Below, one piece after another: positions 54,262 through 63,762 of a DNA stretch of 64,000 nt (the first letter of the stretch is position 1; each line of letters opens with the position of its first letter). A program made the position numbers and the translations under genes. The notes under the pieces are model-generated. The model saw only the letters and a list, made by a program, of their open reading frames with translations, was not told the DNA's origin and did not search any database. The DNA is from JAKVCB01 sp963578605 (lineage in GTDB: Bacteria; Planctomycetota; Planctomycetia; Pirellulales; Lacipirellulaceae): assembly GCA_963578605.1 (NCBI GenBank), contig CAUZEA010000021.1, positions 1 through 64,000 on the forward strand. The letters run 5' to 3'.

Positions 54262-55644
54262 ATGATGTCACTCTTGATTACGAACGGGCGGATTGTCACA
54301 GCTATCGACGATTATGTAGCCGACATCCTTTGCGAGAACGAAAAGATTAGTCGAATCGGCCAAAACCTGACACCGTCCCCCGATACCGAGGTCATCGATG
54401 CCGCCGGGAAATATGTCTTTCCAGGATTCATCGATCCCCACGTTCACATCTACCTGCCATTCATGGGTACTTACGCGAAAGACACCTACGAATCGGCGAG
54501 CCGGGCCGCACTGGTCGGCGGCACTACCACGCTGATCGAAATGTGCTGCCCCAGCCGGCAAGAGGAACCGCTGGCAGGTTTTGAACTGTGGCTGTCCAAA
54601 GCCCAGGGCATTGCGGCTTGCGACTACACCTTCCATATGGGGGTGACGCGTTTCGACGACCTGGCAGCAACGCAACTCCGCGAAATCGTCGAACGTGGTA
54701 TCGCTTCCTTTAAAATATTTCTGGCCTACAAGGGAGCCTTTGGAATTGATGATCAAGAGCTGTTTCAGACCTTGCGACTTGCCAGGGAACTGGGCGTGAT
54801 CGTGACCGCCCATTGTGAAAACGAGACCCTGGTTGCGGAACTGCAGCAGCAACATCTCAACGATGGAAAAACGGGACCCCAGTGGCACGAACCGTCACGA
54901 CCAACGTGTGTTGAAGCCGAGGGGGTCCGGCACTTGATGACTTTTGCCGAATTGACGAAGGCTCATATCTACGTTGTGCACACGAGTTGTCAGGAAGCCA
55001 TCGAGGCAGCCGAAGCAGCCCGGCATCGAGGAGTCAAAGCCTGGATCGAAACCGTGATTCCCTACCTGCTACTGGACGACACCTACGCTCAACAACCGGA
55101 CTTCGAGGGTGCCAGGTATGTGATGTCACCTCCGATTCGAACCAGGAAGCATCAGGATATTCTCTGGCAGGCGCTCGCCTCGGGCCTTGTCAGCACGGTG
55201 GCCACCGACCACGCACCCTTTGATTTTGTTGGCCAGAAAGAAATGGGGCGGGATGACTTCACGAAAATCCCGAATGGAATCCCCAGTATCGAAGATCGTG
55301 TCAATTTGCTGTACACGTATGGTGTTAAGCGGGGACGCATTGACCTTCATCGGCTGGTCGACGCAGGAAGTACCCAAGCGGCGAAGCTGTTTGGCCTCTT
55401 CCCTCGAAAAGGGACCGTTGCCCTGGGGAGTGATGCCGATCTCGTCGTCTACGATCCCCAGTGGCGGGGTACGATCTCAGCCAAGACGCACCAAATGGAC
55501 GTTGATTACAGCGCCTACGAGGGTTGGGGATTGGAGGGCCGGCCCAGCGCTGTTGTCGTGCGTGGAAAACTGCAGGTTCGCGATGGTGCATTCGTGGGTG
55601 ACCAGTCGCACGGCCAGTTTCTCCCCCGGGATCCAAGCCATTAA
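54262..55644 (+). CDS. hydA: Dihydropyrimidinase
   Basis: Protein of 460 residues of the amidohydrolase superfamily. Binuclear metal site: DPHVH (H60, H62), SFKIFLAYKG with the carboxylated Lys151, TAHCEN (H184), VVHTS (H240) and ATDHAPF (D316). The SFK-F-AYK sequence is typical of dihydropyrimidinases and D-hydantoinases. It opens dihydrouracil to N-carbamoyl-beta-alanine. Placed convergent with preA, next to the rest of the pyrimidine pathway. Confidence 0.92.
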   Translation: MMSLLITNGRIVTAIDDYVADILCENEKISRIGQNLTPSPDTEVIDAAGKYVFPGFIDPHVHIYLPFMGTYAKDTYESASRAALVGGTTTLIEMCCPSRQEEPLAGFELWLSKAQGIAACDYTFHMGVTRFDDLAATQLREIVERGIASFKIFLAYKGAFGIDDQELFQTLRLARELGVIVTAHCENETLVAELQQQHLNDGKTGPQWHEPSRPTCVEAEGVRHLMTFAELTKAHIYVVHTSCQEAIEAAEAARHRGVKAWIETVIPYLLLDDTYAQQPDFEGARYVMSPPIRTRKHQDILWQALASGLVSTVATDHAPFDFVGQKEMGRDDFTKIPNGIPSIEDRVNLLYTYGVKRGRIDLHRLVDAGSTQAAKLFGLFPRKGTVALGSDADLVVYDPQWRGTISAKTHQMDVDYSAYEGWGLEGRPSAVVVRGKLQVRDGAFVGDQSHGQFLPRDPSH

Positions 55645-55751
55645 CATGCTCCTCCCATGTTGGTCGCCAGCTTTTGGGGACGCGGAAGACTGCCTGAAAA
55701 CAGCCCTGGGCTTTTCGGTTTTGCGCAACGCAGGGTCATCGCGAAAAGTTG

Positions 55752-56876
55752 CTAGCCTCGTGCCAAGGCGTCACTTTGGTTCACGAAATCATCACCATCC
55801 CACTGGTTGTCTGTGGTAATCATCTTCTCGCGTTCGGCTTTTTTGACAGCCCGGGCTTCAGCCTGCCGTTCCACCAGATCGGCGTGGGTGGTAAAGAACT
55901 GCACGCTATGGCCCTTAAATTCTTCCAGCCGTTCGAAGTTGTGTTGCTCCATAAAGGCCAGCAGTTCTTCTTGCATGGTCTTGATAATGGGGTAACCAAA
56001 CTTCATCACTCCGGTACAGACCTGAACCGTATCGGCACCGAGCAAAATGAATTGCGCGGCATCTTTACCCGTCTCGATCCCTCCGATACCACTCAGAGTG
56101 CAGGCGGGGAACTCGTCGCGGATGACCACTGCAACTTCCATACATATCCGCAAGGCGATCGGCAACACCGCCTGACAGGAATATCCACCTGGCGTGGTAT
56201 AGCCTTCGATGGTCGGTTCGGGACGGAGGGTGTCGAGGTTCACTCCGATCACGCTACGAATGGTATTAATCGCGCTGAGCCCATCGCAACCAGCCCTTAA
56301 CGATGCTCGGGCGGAGTCCTCAATTCTCGTTACGTTGGGTGTGAGCTTGACCCAAACAGGTTTCTGTACGACCTCCATGGCCCAACCACAAACTTCTTCC
56401 AGAATATCTGGATTCTCCCCCATTGCCGATCCCATGCGCCTTTCGGGTAATCCGTGAGGGCATGACATGTTAAGTTCAAATGCATCGACCTCCACGTCCT
56501 GGCAGCGGTCAATAATCTTGTGCCATGCATCCTGGTTGTACTCCTCCATGATCGAAGCGATGAGTACACCCTCCGGGTATTTATCTTTGACCTGTTTGAA
56601 CTCGTCGATCCAAACATCAAAGCTCCGATCACTGATGAGTTCAATATTTTCCCAACCAAGTATTTCATCCGAATAACGACTCCTCAGCCGCCCATAACGT
56701 GGCTGGACGTTAACGACTTTGTCGGCGTCGAGGCTGATCGTCTTGGAGATAACCGCTCCCCAACCTTCGTCGAATGCCTTGCCAATCACATTGCCGTTGG
56801 TGCCGGGTGGTCCAGAGCCAATCACGAACGGGTTTGGAAGCTTCAGACCATTGACCGTCGTTTCGAGTGTAGGCAT
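55752..56876 (-). CDS. preA: Dihydropyrimidine dehydrogenase subunit PreA-like
   Basis: Protein of 374 residues from ATG behind GGAGG; longest frame extends 16 codons further. FMN barrel of the dihydropyrimidine dehydrogenase family with catalytic NMSCPHGLPERRMGSAMGEN (Cys139) and GCDGLSAINTIRSVIGVN, GGYSCQAVLPIALR. Reduces uracil/thymine. Anomaly: E. coli PreA (about 411 residues) ends in a ferredoxin-like domain with two 4Fe-4S clusters; here the C-terminus is charged and has no CxxCxxC. PreT is not in the window, so electron supply differs. Confidence 0.88.
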   Translation of the reverse strand: MPTLETTVNGLKLPNPFVIGSGPPGTNGNVIGKAFDEGWGAVISKTISLDADKVVNVQPRYGRLRSRYSDEILGWENIELISDRSFDVWIDEFKQVKDKYPEGVLIASIMEEYNQDAWHKIIDRCQDVEVDAFELNMSCPHGLPERRMGSAMGENPDILEEVCGWAMEVVQKPVWVKLTPNVTRIEDSARASLRAGCDGLSAINTIRSVIGVNLDTLRPEPTIEGYTTPGGYSCQAVLPIALRICMEVAVVIRDEFPACTLSGIGGIETGKDAAQFILLGADTVQVCTGVMKFGYPIIKTMQEELLAFMEQHNFERLEEFKGHSVQFFTTHADLVERQAEARAVKKAEREKMITTDNQWDGDDFVNQSDALARG

Positions 56877-56930
56877 CGCAAATCCTCCTGCGAAAATGGG
56901 GGCAGCAGCAACGCGCTGCCTCACATGACC

Positions 56931-58286
56931 TTATGTGTCAATTTCAGCTAATGTTTCATCGAGCATGGCGAGCAGGTAATTGGCGTCCTCCTTGGTAATA
57001 CACATGGGAGGTTTAATACGAAGCGTGTTGCCGTATAATCCTCCCTTGCCGACGAGGACCTGGCGACCTTTCATTGTTTCCATGACCTCGGCAGCCTCGG
57101 TGGTGGCGGGTTCTTTGGTTTTACGGTCCCGCACAAGTTCCACGCCGAGCATCAGGCCCAGGCCTCGAACATCACCGATCAAGGAATGCTTCTCCTGCAA
57201 GGCCAGCAAACCATCTTTCAAGTGCTTGCCCACGACGAGGGAATTTTGCTGGAGATTCTCTTCGTCGATAACCTCAAGAGTAGCCAATCCCTGCGTCATG
57301 CTGATTGGATTTCCGCCGAAGGTATTAAAGTGCAGTTTTTGGGAGAGTACCTCCGATATTTCCCGTGATGTGGTCATGCAACCAAGCGGCGCGCCATTTC
57401 CGATTCCCTTGGCCATCACAATCGCATCGGGAACCACATCCCAGTTCTGATGTGCCCAGTAATGAGTACCGGTTCGCCCGAATCCACCCTGCACTTCATC
57501 GGCAACACAAATCCCTCCGTGGGCACGAACAATCTCATAGACGATGTCAAAGAACTCTTTGGGCGGGGTCACGGCTCCACCCACACCTTGAATTGGTTCG
57601 CCAATAAAGCAGGCAACTTCGCCCGAAGTCTCGTATTGAATTACGTTTTTCACATCGTGAGCACATTTAAGATCGCAGGAGGGATATTCCAGGTCATACG
57701 GGCAGCGATAGCAATACCCGGCATGCGTGTGGTGGATTGATGGCTCGGCATTGGATTTGAACTTCCAGGTACTATGTGCCGTGAGTCCCATCGCTACGCT
57801 AGTGCCGCCATGGTAACAATTTCGCAAGGCCAAAACATTTTGATTTCCGGTGAATTCGCGGGCGGCAAGCAGGGCTATTTCGTTTGCTTCGCTGCCACTG
57901 TTGGTGAAGTAGCTGTGGGTCAGTCCAGCTGGCATCTTGCTGGCCAGCTTTTCCGCGAACTGGGCAATCGCGGGATGTAAATAAATCGTCGTCGCATGCT
58001 GCAGGCGACCCGATTGAGCTCGCACTTTCTCAGCAATGCTGGGATGGCAATGCCCAACGCTGATCGAGACGATGCCGGCAAACGCATCAAGGTACCGACG
58101 GCCGGTCTCGTCCCATACGTATTGCATGTGGCCTTCAACGACCATCAGCGGATCACGATAATATGTAATCACGCCTGGTGAGACGAACTGATTGCGTAGC
58201 GCGATGACTTCGTCACGAGAGGGGCCACAATAAGGCTCGGGCTTGTGGTCAATTACGGGAAGCGAGAAAGAGGTTGAAACCGACAT
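56931..58286 (-). CDS. Class III aminotransferase (AGXT2-like, beta-alanine type)
   Basis: Protein of 451 residues from the ATG behind AAGGA. PLP lysine in VMAKGIGNG (K293), cofactor Asp in VADEVQGGFG (D263), GEPIQGVGG. The Cys-rich segment YCYRCPYDLEYPSCDLKC and HPSIAEKV are typical of AGXT2/(R)-3-amino-2-methylpropionate-pyruvate aminotransferase. Predicted step: beta-alanine or beta-aminoisobutyrate plus pyruvate to malonate (or methylmalonate) semialdehyde. It stands 54 bases upstream of preA in the same operon. Confidence 0.88.
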   Translation of the reverse strand: MSVSTSFSLPVIDHKPEPYCGPSRDEVIALRNQFVSPGVITYYRDPLMVVEGHMQYVWDETGRRYLDAFAGIVSISVGHCHPSIAEKVRAQSGRLQHATTIYLHPAIAQFAEKLASKMPAGLTHSYFTNSGSEANEIALLAAREFTGNQNVLALRNCYHGGTSVAMGLTAHSTWKFKSNAEPSIHHTHAGYCYRCPYDLEYPSCDLKCAHDVKNVIQYETSGEVACFIGEPIQGVGGAVTPPKEFFDIVYEIVRAHGGICVADEVQGGFGRTGTHYWAHQNWDVVPDAIVMAKGIGNGAPLGCMTTSREISEVLSQKLHFNTFGGNPISMTQGLATLEVIDEENLQQNSLVVGKHLKDGLLALQEKHSLIGDVRGLGLMLGVELVRDRKTKEPATTEAAEVMETMKGRQVLVGKGGLYGNTLRIKPPMCITKEDANYLLAMLDETLAEIDT

Positions 58287-58374
58287 CGATCGATCCTTAA
58301 CTTGACATTTCATGGACCACGCTCGCGGACCAGCAATTGAGATAGCTCGCGACCCGCGGTGCAGTTCCAGGGAT

Positions 58375-59844
58375 TCATTCTATCGTAGACGCTTCTAAAT
58401 CACCCGCTTCGGGCACCAACAGGCCGGGACTCTCTGGCAAACCTCGCTCTTTGCGGGTGGCGGGAATCAGGTTATCGAGGGTGAGACCAAGGATCGCGGC
58501 AACGGCCATGCCCGTTTTCCCAACGGAACCGACCACATCCCCCAGTCCCATGACCTGCTGGTTGAGACTTTCCATGGCAGCCTCTCCTGCTTCCGAACCA
58601 AACCAGGCTGGGACAGAAAGGCCCATAAATAGGGAGAAACCACCAATCAGGAGATTGCGATCTGAATTGAGATCGGCTCGGGCAAACTGGCGGACCCCGA
58701 CGGCAGAAATCAAGCCAAACAACGCACAATACAGGCCTCCCACAACGGGCTTGGGAATCGCTGCCGCCACCGCACCGAATTTTCCGAACAATCCCAGCAA
58801 GATGAGCATCACCCCACCAATTTGGACAACATACCTGGAGGCCACTTTTGTCAGCCCCACGAGACCAATGTTTTCGGAGTAGCTGGTCGAGCTGAACCCC
58901 CCCAAAAAACCCGTCAGTGCGCAGCCAACCCCCTCAAAACCAATCCCGCGCGAAATCTCCGTTGGCGTGGGGTCTCCACCTCCCGCCATATTCTTGCAGG
59001 CGTGGTAATCGCCAAAGGATTCAATCATCGAAGCCAGGTAACCGGCCAGTGCTGCCAGCACAAACGCGACCGCAAACTTCGGTGGCCCCCAAGGTAGAAT
59101 CACGTTTTTGACCCGCAACCAATCTGCACTTTCGACCGCGCCGAAGCTCACACGGGCAGCCGAATCGCTGCCAAAAACTCCCAGCCGGGTGAGCAAAAAA
59201 CATAAGCCGGTCACCCCGACGATCGCCAGCAGCAGGGGAAACATGCGGAAGAGTCGGTTGCCGCGTGACAGTACCAGCGAGAAGGTGATGATCAGCACCA
59301 TGGTCAGAATCGAGATTGGCCAGTGCGAGGCTGCAACCGGTGCACCCGCGTTGTAAAGTGCCAATCCAATCAACATGATCACCGGGCCAACCACCACGGG
59401 GGACAGAAACCGATGTACCAAACCCATCAGCCCGGAAAAACCGATCACGATTTCGACCATGGCACCGGCAATGATTGCGCCGGCAATGTATTGCATCGCC
59501 ATGCTGCCATTGCCCCCTAACCCATCTTCCGACTCGGGTGCAATGACTTTAGAGATGATCGCGAAAAAAGCAGCGAGAAATGAAAAACTCACGCCCTGAA
59601 TGATTGGCAAACGCGAACCCCACGTCGACTGGAGCAGGGTCGCCACGCCACTACAGAGCATCACCGATGAAATCAAAAGTGCGATCTCCGCATCGTTCAT
59701 ACCCATCGCTGGCCCCAGCAGTAAGGGAACTGCGACGGTTGACCCGAACATCGTAAGAATATGTTGCAGCCCCAACACGAGGGCTCGGCCGAAGGGAGGC
59801 TTGTCGTCCAAGCCATAGATAATGTTGGGATGGGTTGGTTTCAT
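58375..59844 (-). CDS. NCS2 family nucleobase transporter (uracil/xanthine permease)
   Basis: Membrane protein of 489 residues with the NCS2 signature near the N-terminus, ALVLGLQHILTMFGSTVAVP, and about 12-14 helices (GAIIAGAMVEIVIGFSGLMG, VVVGPVIMLIGLALYNAGAP, FVLAALAGYLASMIESFGDY with the functional ESFGD). GFLGGFSSTSYSENIGL is the substrate-binding helix. The gene lies inside the pyrimidine operon, so uracil/thymine uptake is likely. Confidence 0.9.
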   Translation of the reverse strand: MKPTHPNIIYGLDDKPPFGRALVLGLQHILTMFGSTVAVPLLLGPAMGMNDAEIALLISSVMLCSGVATLLQSTWGSRLPIIQGVSFSFLAAFFAIISKVIAPESEDGLGGNGSMAMQYIAGAIIAGAMVEIVIGFSGLMGLVHRFLSPVVVGPVIMLIGLALYNAGAPVAASHWPISILTMVLIITFSLVLSRGNRLFRMFPLLLAIVGVTGLCFLLTRLGVFGSDSAARVSFGAVESADWLRVKNVILPWGPPKFAVAFVLAALAGYLASMIESFGDYHACKNMAGGGDPTPTEISRGIGFEGVGCALTGFLGGFSSTSYSENIGLVGLTKVASRYVVQIGGVMLILLGLFGKFGAVAAAIPKPVVGGLYCALFGLISAVGVRQFARADLNSDRNLLIGGFSLFMGLSVPAWFGSEAGEAAMESLNQQVMGLGDVVGSVGKTGMAVAAILGLTLDNLIPATRKERGLPESPGLLVPEAGDLEASTIE

Positions 59845-59903
59845 CGCGGGGTTTGAATTTCACAAATTTGCAAACCTGATGATCCGTTTGCAACTGAAGG
59901 ATG

Positions 59904-60773
59904 TCAAAGTTCCACGATGGCGTTGTAAGTTTCGGGACGACGATCGCGGAAGAACTGCCATACATTGCGGACCTCGCGGATCATGTCCAGGTCGATGTCG
60001 GCAAAAACCAGATCGTCCTCGTCTCGTTTTTCCGAAACCGACACGAACTGCCCACGCGGATCGCAGAAGTAACTCTGTCCGTAAAACTCACCAATCCGCC
60101 ACGGTTCTTCCCAGCCGGGGCGGTTGATTGCACCCACAAAATACTGGTTGGCGACGGCGTGGGCTGGCTGCTCAAGTTTCCATAGGTATTCGCTCAAGCC
60201 AGCTACGGTCGCGGACGGATTAAAAACGATTTCTGCCCCGCCCAGTCCCAGGCAACGCGCACCGTCGGGGAAGTGCCTGTCGTAGCAGATGTAGACCCCC
60301 ACTTTCCCCACCCGGGTTTCAAAGATCGGATACCCCAGGTTACCGGGCTTGAAATAAAATTTTTCCCAAAACCCGGGGGCACAGTGGGGAATATGGATTT
60401 TGCGAAATTTGCCCAAATATTCACCATCGGCGTCAATCACCGCGGCTGAGTTGTAGTAAACTCCGGGCAAATCCTCCTCGTACATCGGTACCACCAGGAC
60501 CATCTCGTGCTGCCTGGCCAGATCCTGCATGAGTTTGGTGGTGGGGCCAGGAATCGGCTCGGTCAACTCGTACCATTTGGCATCTTGCTCGGCGCAAAAG
60601 TAGGGCCCGTAGAAAAGTTCCTGCAGGCAGCATATCTGGGCACCTTCTTCGGCGACCTGGGCGATCAGATCAACGTGTTTATCGATCATGGCCTGCTTGA
60701 TCTGGGCAACCGGAGAAGTGGCCGGTTCGCACAGGGTCGCCTGAATCAGTGCTCCGCGGACAATTCGTGACAT
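59904..60773 (-). CDS. Beta-ureidopropionase / nitrilase-type amidohydrolase
   Basis: Protein of 289 residues of the nitrilase superfamily with the catalytic triad visible: E52 (QELFYGP), K125 (RKIHIPH) and C163 (ICYDRHFPDGAR). N-carbamoyl-beta-alanine amidohydrolase shares these blocks; N-carbamoylputrescine amidase is the nearest alternative. Operon context with aminotransferase, transporter and preA supports the first. First gene of the minus-strand run; it diverges from the semialdehyde dehydrogenase gene. Confidence 0.88.
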   Translation of the reverse strand: MSRIVRGALIQATLCEPATSPVAQIKQAMIDKHVDLIAQVAEEGAQICCLQELFYGPYFCAEQDAKWYELTEPIPGPTTKLMQDLARQHEMVLVVPMYEEDLPGVYYNSAAVIDADGEYLGKFRKIHIPHCAPGFWEKFYFKPGNLGYPIFETRVGKVGVYICYDRHFPDGARCLGLGGAEIVFNPSATVAGLSEYLWKLEQPAHAVANQYFVGAINRPGWEEPWRIGEFYGQSYFCDPRGQFVSVSEKRDEDDLVFADIDLDMIREVRNVWQFFRDRRPETYNAIVEL

Positions 60774-60956
60774 CGTTTCACCTGTAGCTTTTCGTCAACG
60801 GTCCAAAAATGGTACCATAACACGTTTCCGCCCAACCGGGAAACAGACCTCCCCGGGAAAAAATGGGATCACCGCACTGTCTCGGCAATCCATCGTTGTG
60901 CGTTGTCAGGCGAACTTGCGAGCACCAGGTCTTCCCTAACTCCAATGGTACCTACG

Positions 60957-62468
60957 ATGCAAGCGAACACAACTTCACAAATCCAGACCGTTCCGGTTCT
61001 CGATAACGGAGAGTGGATTGAGCCCGATACGAGCAGTTATTCGGACGTGTTTAACCCGTCCAGTGGTGAGGTGATTGCCCAGGTACCGGAGTGCGGTGCG
61101 GACGAAGTCGAGTCGGCTGTCCAATCGGCAGTGGCTGCCGCTGCCGATTGGAGTGAAACACCGGTCGTCGAGCGGGCTCGAGTGATGTTTCGGCTGCAAG
61201 GGCTGATGCGAGAACATTTTGACGAGTTGGCCTCTCTGGTCACCCGGGAACACGGCAAGACCCTGGCGGAATCCCACGCGGAGGTCACTCGTGGCATTGA
61301 GATGGTTGAGTTCGCCTGCGGAATCCCCAGCCTGATCATCGGAGATTTGCTGCCGAACATCGCGACTGACGTGGATGCCGAGACCGTGCGGCACCCGGTC
61401 GGCGTGTGCGTCGGCATCACCCCTTTCAACTTTCCCATGATGGTGCCGCTGTGGATGTTCCCGGTCGCGATTACCTGCGGCAACACGTTCGTCTTGAAAC
61501 CCTCCGAAAAAGTTCCCCTCTCGGCAGTTCGGCTAGGCCAGCTGATGCTCGAAGCGGGGACACCTGCCGGCGTGTTCAATATTGTGCATGGCGGCCGCGA
61601 GTGTGTTGATCGATTGTTGCAACATCCATCGGTAGCCGCCATCTCCTTTGTGGGCTCGACACCTGTTGCCAGGTCGATTTACGAAACAGGTACGAACGCT
61701 GGAAAACGCGTCCAGTCTGCCGGGGGTGCAAAAAACCATTTCATCATCATGCCCGATGCCGACGTCGATCAGGCGGTCAAGGCGCTGGCCGCTTCGGCCT
61801 ACGGATGTGCCGGCCAGCGGTGTATGGCCAGCAGCGTGGCCGTGACGGTGGGTAGCGCCGGAGATCCGGTCGTGGAAACACTGGTGGACCATGCGGGAAA
61901 AATCAACGTGGGTCCCTCGGACGGCAATCCCGATGTGGAAATGGGACCTGTCATCCGAGCCGCACATCGCGATCATGTTGCCTCGTACCTTGAAATCGCC
62001 AACCAAGACGGGGCGACCGTGCCGCTGGATGGTCGCCGCTCGTTTGATTCCGACGGTTTTCTGATCGGGCCGAGCGTCGTTGACCATGTTTCCCCGCAAA
62101 TGCGCGTCTGGAAGGAAGAGATTTTTGGCCCGGTTCTCTCCGTCGTGCGTGCCGGTAGCCTGGATGAGGCACTCGCGGTGGGCCAGGGATGCGAGTTTGG
62201 CAATGGAGCATCGATCTTCACCCGAAGCGGCTACGCGGCCCAGCAATTCAAAAGACATTTCAATGCCGGTATGATCGGCATTAATGTAGGTGTACCAGCA
62301 CCAATGGCCTGGTTTCCCTTCACTGGCTGGAACCGGTCCTTCTTTGGTGACCTGCACATTCAAGGGGTTGAAGGCATTCACTTCTACACTCGTCAGAAGA
62401 TGACCCTGACCCGCTGGCCCACCTTGGAGGATTCGCACCACGACCCGGTTTGGAAATCCACCCGCTAG
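60957..62468 (+). CDS. mmsA: CoA-acylating methylmalonate-semialdehyde dehydrogenase
   Basis: Protein of 503 residues, aldehyde dehydrogenase superfamily. Cofactor loop FVGSTPVA, KPSEK, catalytic Cys289 in GCAGQRCMAS, and an AKNHFIIMPDAD segment where the general-base Glu of hydrolytic enzymes is replaced by Asn, as in CoA-acylating MmsA. EEIFGPVLSVVRA confirms the family. Converts (methyl)malonate semialdehyde to acetyl-CoA or propionyl-CoA with CO2 release, finishing the pyrimidine pathway. The start at MQANTTS is preferred over the TTG of the longer frame. Confidence 0.9.
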   Translation: MQANTTSQIQTVPVLDNGEWIEPDTSSYSDVFNPSSGEVIAQVPECGADEVESAVQSAVAAAADWSETPVVERARVMFRLQGLMREHFDELASLVTREHGKTLAESHAEVTRGIEMVEFACGIPSLIIGDLLPNIATDVDAETVRHPVGVCVGITPFNFPMMVPLWMFPVAITCGNTFVLKPSEKVPLSAVRLGQLMLEAGTPAGVFNIVHGGRECVDRLLQHPSVAAISFVGSTPVARSIYETGTNAGKRVQSAGGAKNHFIIMPDADVDQAVKALAASAYGCAGQRCMASSVAVTVGSAGDPVVETLVDHAGKINVGPSDGNPDVEMGPVIRAAHRDHVASYLEIANQDGATVPLDGRRSFDSDGFLIGPSVVDHVSPQMRVWKEEIFGPVLSVVRAGSLDEALAVGQGCEFGNGASIFTRSGYAAQQFKRHFNAGMIGINVGVPAPMAWFPFTGWNRSFFGDLHIQGVEGIHFYTRQKMTLTRWPTLEDSHHDPVWKSTR

Positions 62469-62659
62469 GGGATAGGCGCTCTGGCATGGATCTTGGTATG
62501 ACTGGCATGTCCCGTTTCATGTCAAACCCTGTTTGAGGTTCAACTGGTCCGGCTGTCCCAAATTGCGTTCTACCCATCAGGGTGAAAATCCTGCATCGCG
62601 TTCGATGGGGAATTCCGGATCACGGTTGCAACCTACCCACTTCACACTCGGCTCCAATC

Positions 62660-63724
62660 ATGTCTTACAAAATCGCTATTTTAGGCGGGGACGGTACAGG
62701 TCCCGAAGTCGCCGCAGAAGCCGTCAAAGTTCTTGAATCAATTGCTCAGCAAGAAAATTTTTCCTGTGAACTGACGCATCTCGACTGGGGGGGCGACCGG
62801 TATTTGCAGACGGGCGAGCCGCTACCGGCCGACGGGTTAGATCAACTGCGACAGTTCGATGCGATCTTCCTCGGTGCAATTGGCCACCCTGATGTGGCTC
62901 CTGGTATCCTCGAACGGAGCCTGCTGCTGGACGTTCGCTTTGGCCTCGACCAGTACATCAATCTTCGACCTGTCAAACTCTTTCCCGGTGTCGATACACC
63001 ACTGAAGGACAAGGGACCTGACGATATCGATTTTGTCGTGGTCCGCGAAAACACCGAGGACATGTATTGTGGGGCAGGGGGGGTCATGCACAAAGGGACC
63101 CCCAGCGAAGTCGCGACTCAAACCGCCATTTACACCCGCAAGGGTTGCGAACGATGTATCCGCTATGCGTTTGAGTACACCCGTAACAGGAACAATCCCA
63201 AGGGAAGACGGCTCACGCTCGTCGCCAAGACGAATGTCCTGACGATTGGCCATGACCTGTGGTGGAGAACTTTTCAAGAGGTAGCCGAAGAGTATCCCGA
63301 TGTAGAAACCGACTATAATCACGTCGATGCCTGCTGTATGTGGATCGTCAAGAATCCTGAATACTATGACGTGATTGTGACCACCAACATGTTCGGCGAC
63401 ATCATCACCGATCTCTCAGGGATGATCCAGGGCGGGATGGGAGTGGCCGCTGGTGGGAATATCAATCCCGAAGAAGGGGGTACCAGCATGTTTGAGCCGA
63501 TGGGCGGAAGTGCTCCCAAGTACACGGGCAAAGGTGTCATCAATCCGATTGCTGCGATCAACGCGGTGAGTATGCTCCTGGATCGTATCGGTGAACCGAA
63601 AGCGGCCGACCGGGTCATGCAGGCCATTATGCACGTGACCGGCGAAAAAATGAAAAGTCAAAACGCCGGGAAGATGGGCTACTCGACCCGCGAAGTCGGC
63701 GACCTGGTCGTCGAGGCACTTTAA
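62660..63724 (+). CDS. 3-isopropylmalate dehydrogenase family (decarboxylating dehydrogenase)
   Basis: Protein of 354 residues. GGDGTGPEV, LLLDVRFGLDQYINLRPVKL, FVVVRENTEDMY, NPKGRRLTLVAKTNVL and TTNMFGDIITDLSGMIQGGM, YTGKGVINPIAAINAVSMLL identify the LeuB/isocitrate dehydrogenase beta-decarboxylating family. LeuB is the usual annotation; tartrate or malate-type relatives share the fold. No leuA, leuC or leuD is nearby. The upstream 26 codons of the longest frame lack a ribosome site, so the ATG at 62660 was used. Confidence 0.88.
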   Translation: MSYKIAILGGDGTGPEVAAEAVKVLESIAQQENFSCELTHLDWGGDRYLQTGEPLPADGLDQLRQFDAIFLGAIGHPDVAPGILERSLLLDVRFGLDQYINLRPVKLFPGVDTPLKDKGPDDIDFVVVRENTEDMYCGAGGVMHKGTPSEVATQTAIYTRKGCERCIRYAFEYTRNRNNPKGRRLTLVAKTNVLTIGHDLWWRTFQEVAEEYPDVETDYNHVDACCMWIVKNPEYYDVIVTTNMFGDIITDLSGMIQGGMGVAAGGNINPEEGGTSMFEPMGGSAPKYTGKGVINPIAAINAVSMLLDRIGEPKAADRVMQAIMHVTGEKMKSQNAGKMGYSTREVGDLVVEAL

Positions 63725-63762
63725 CACGACAGCCAGGCTGTGTGACGCGGGTCCCTGCGGTG

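Noticed and set aside
61533..62441. 302-codon minus-strand frame
   Set aside because: Antisense shadow of the semialdehyde dehydrogenase.
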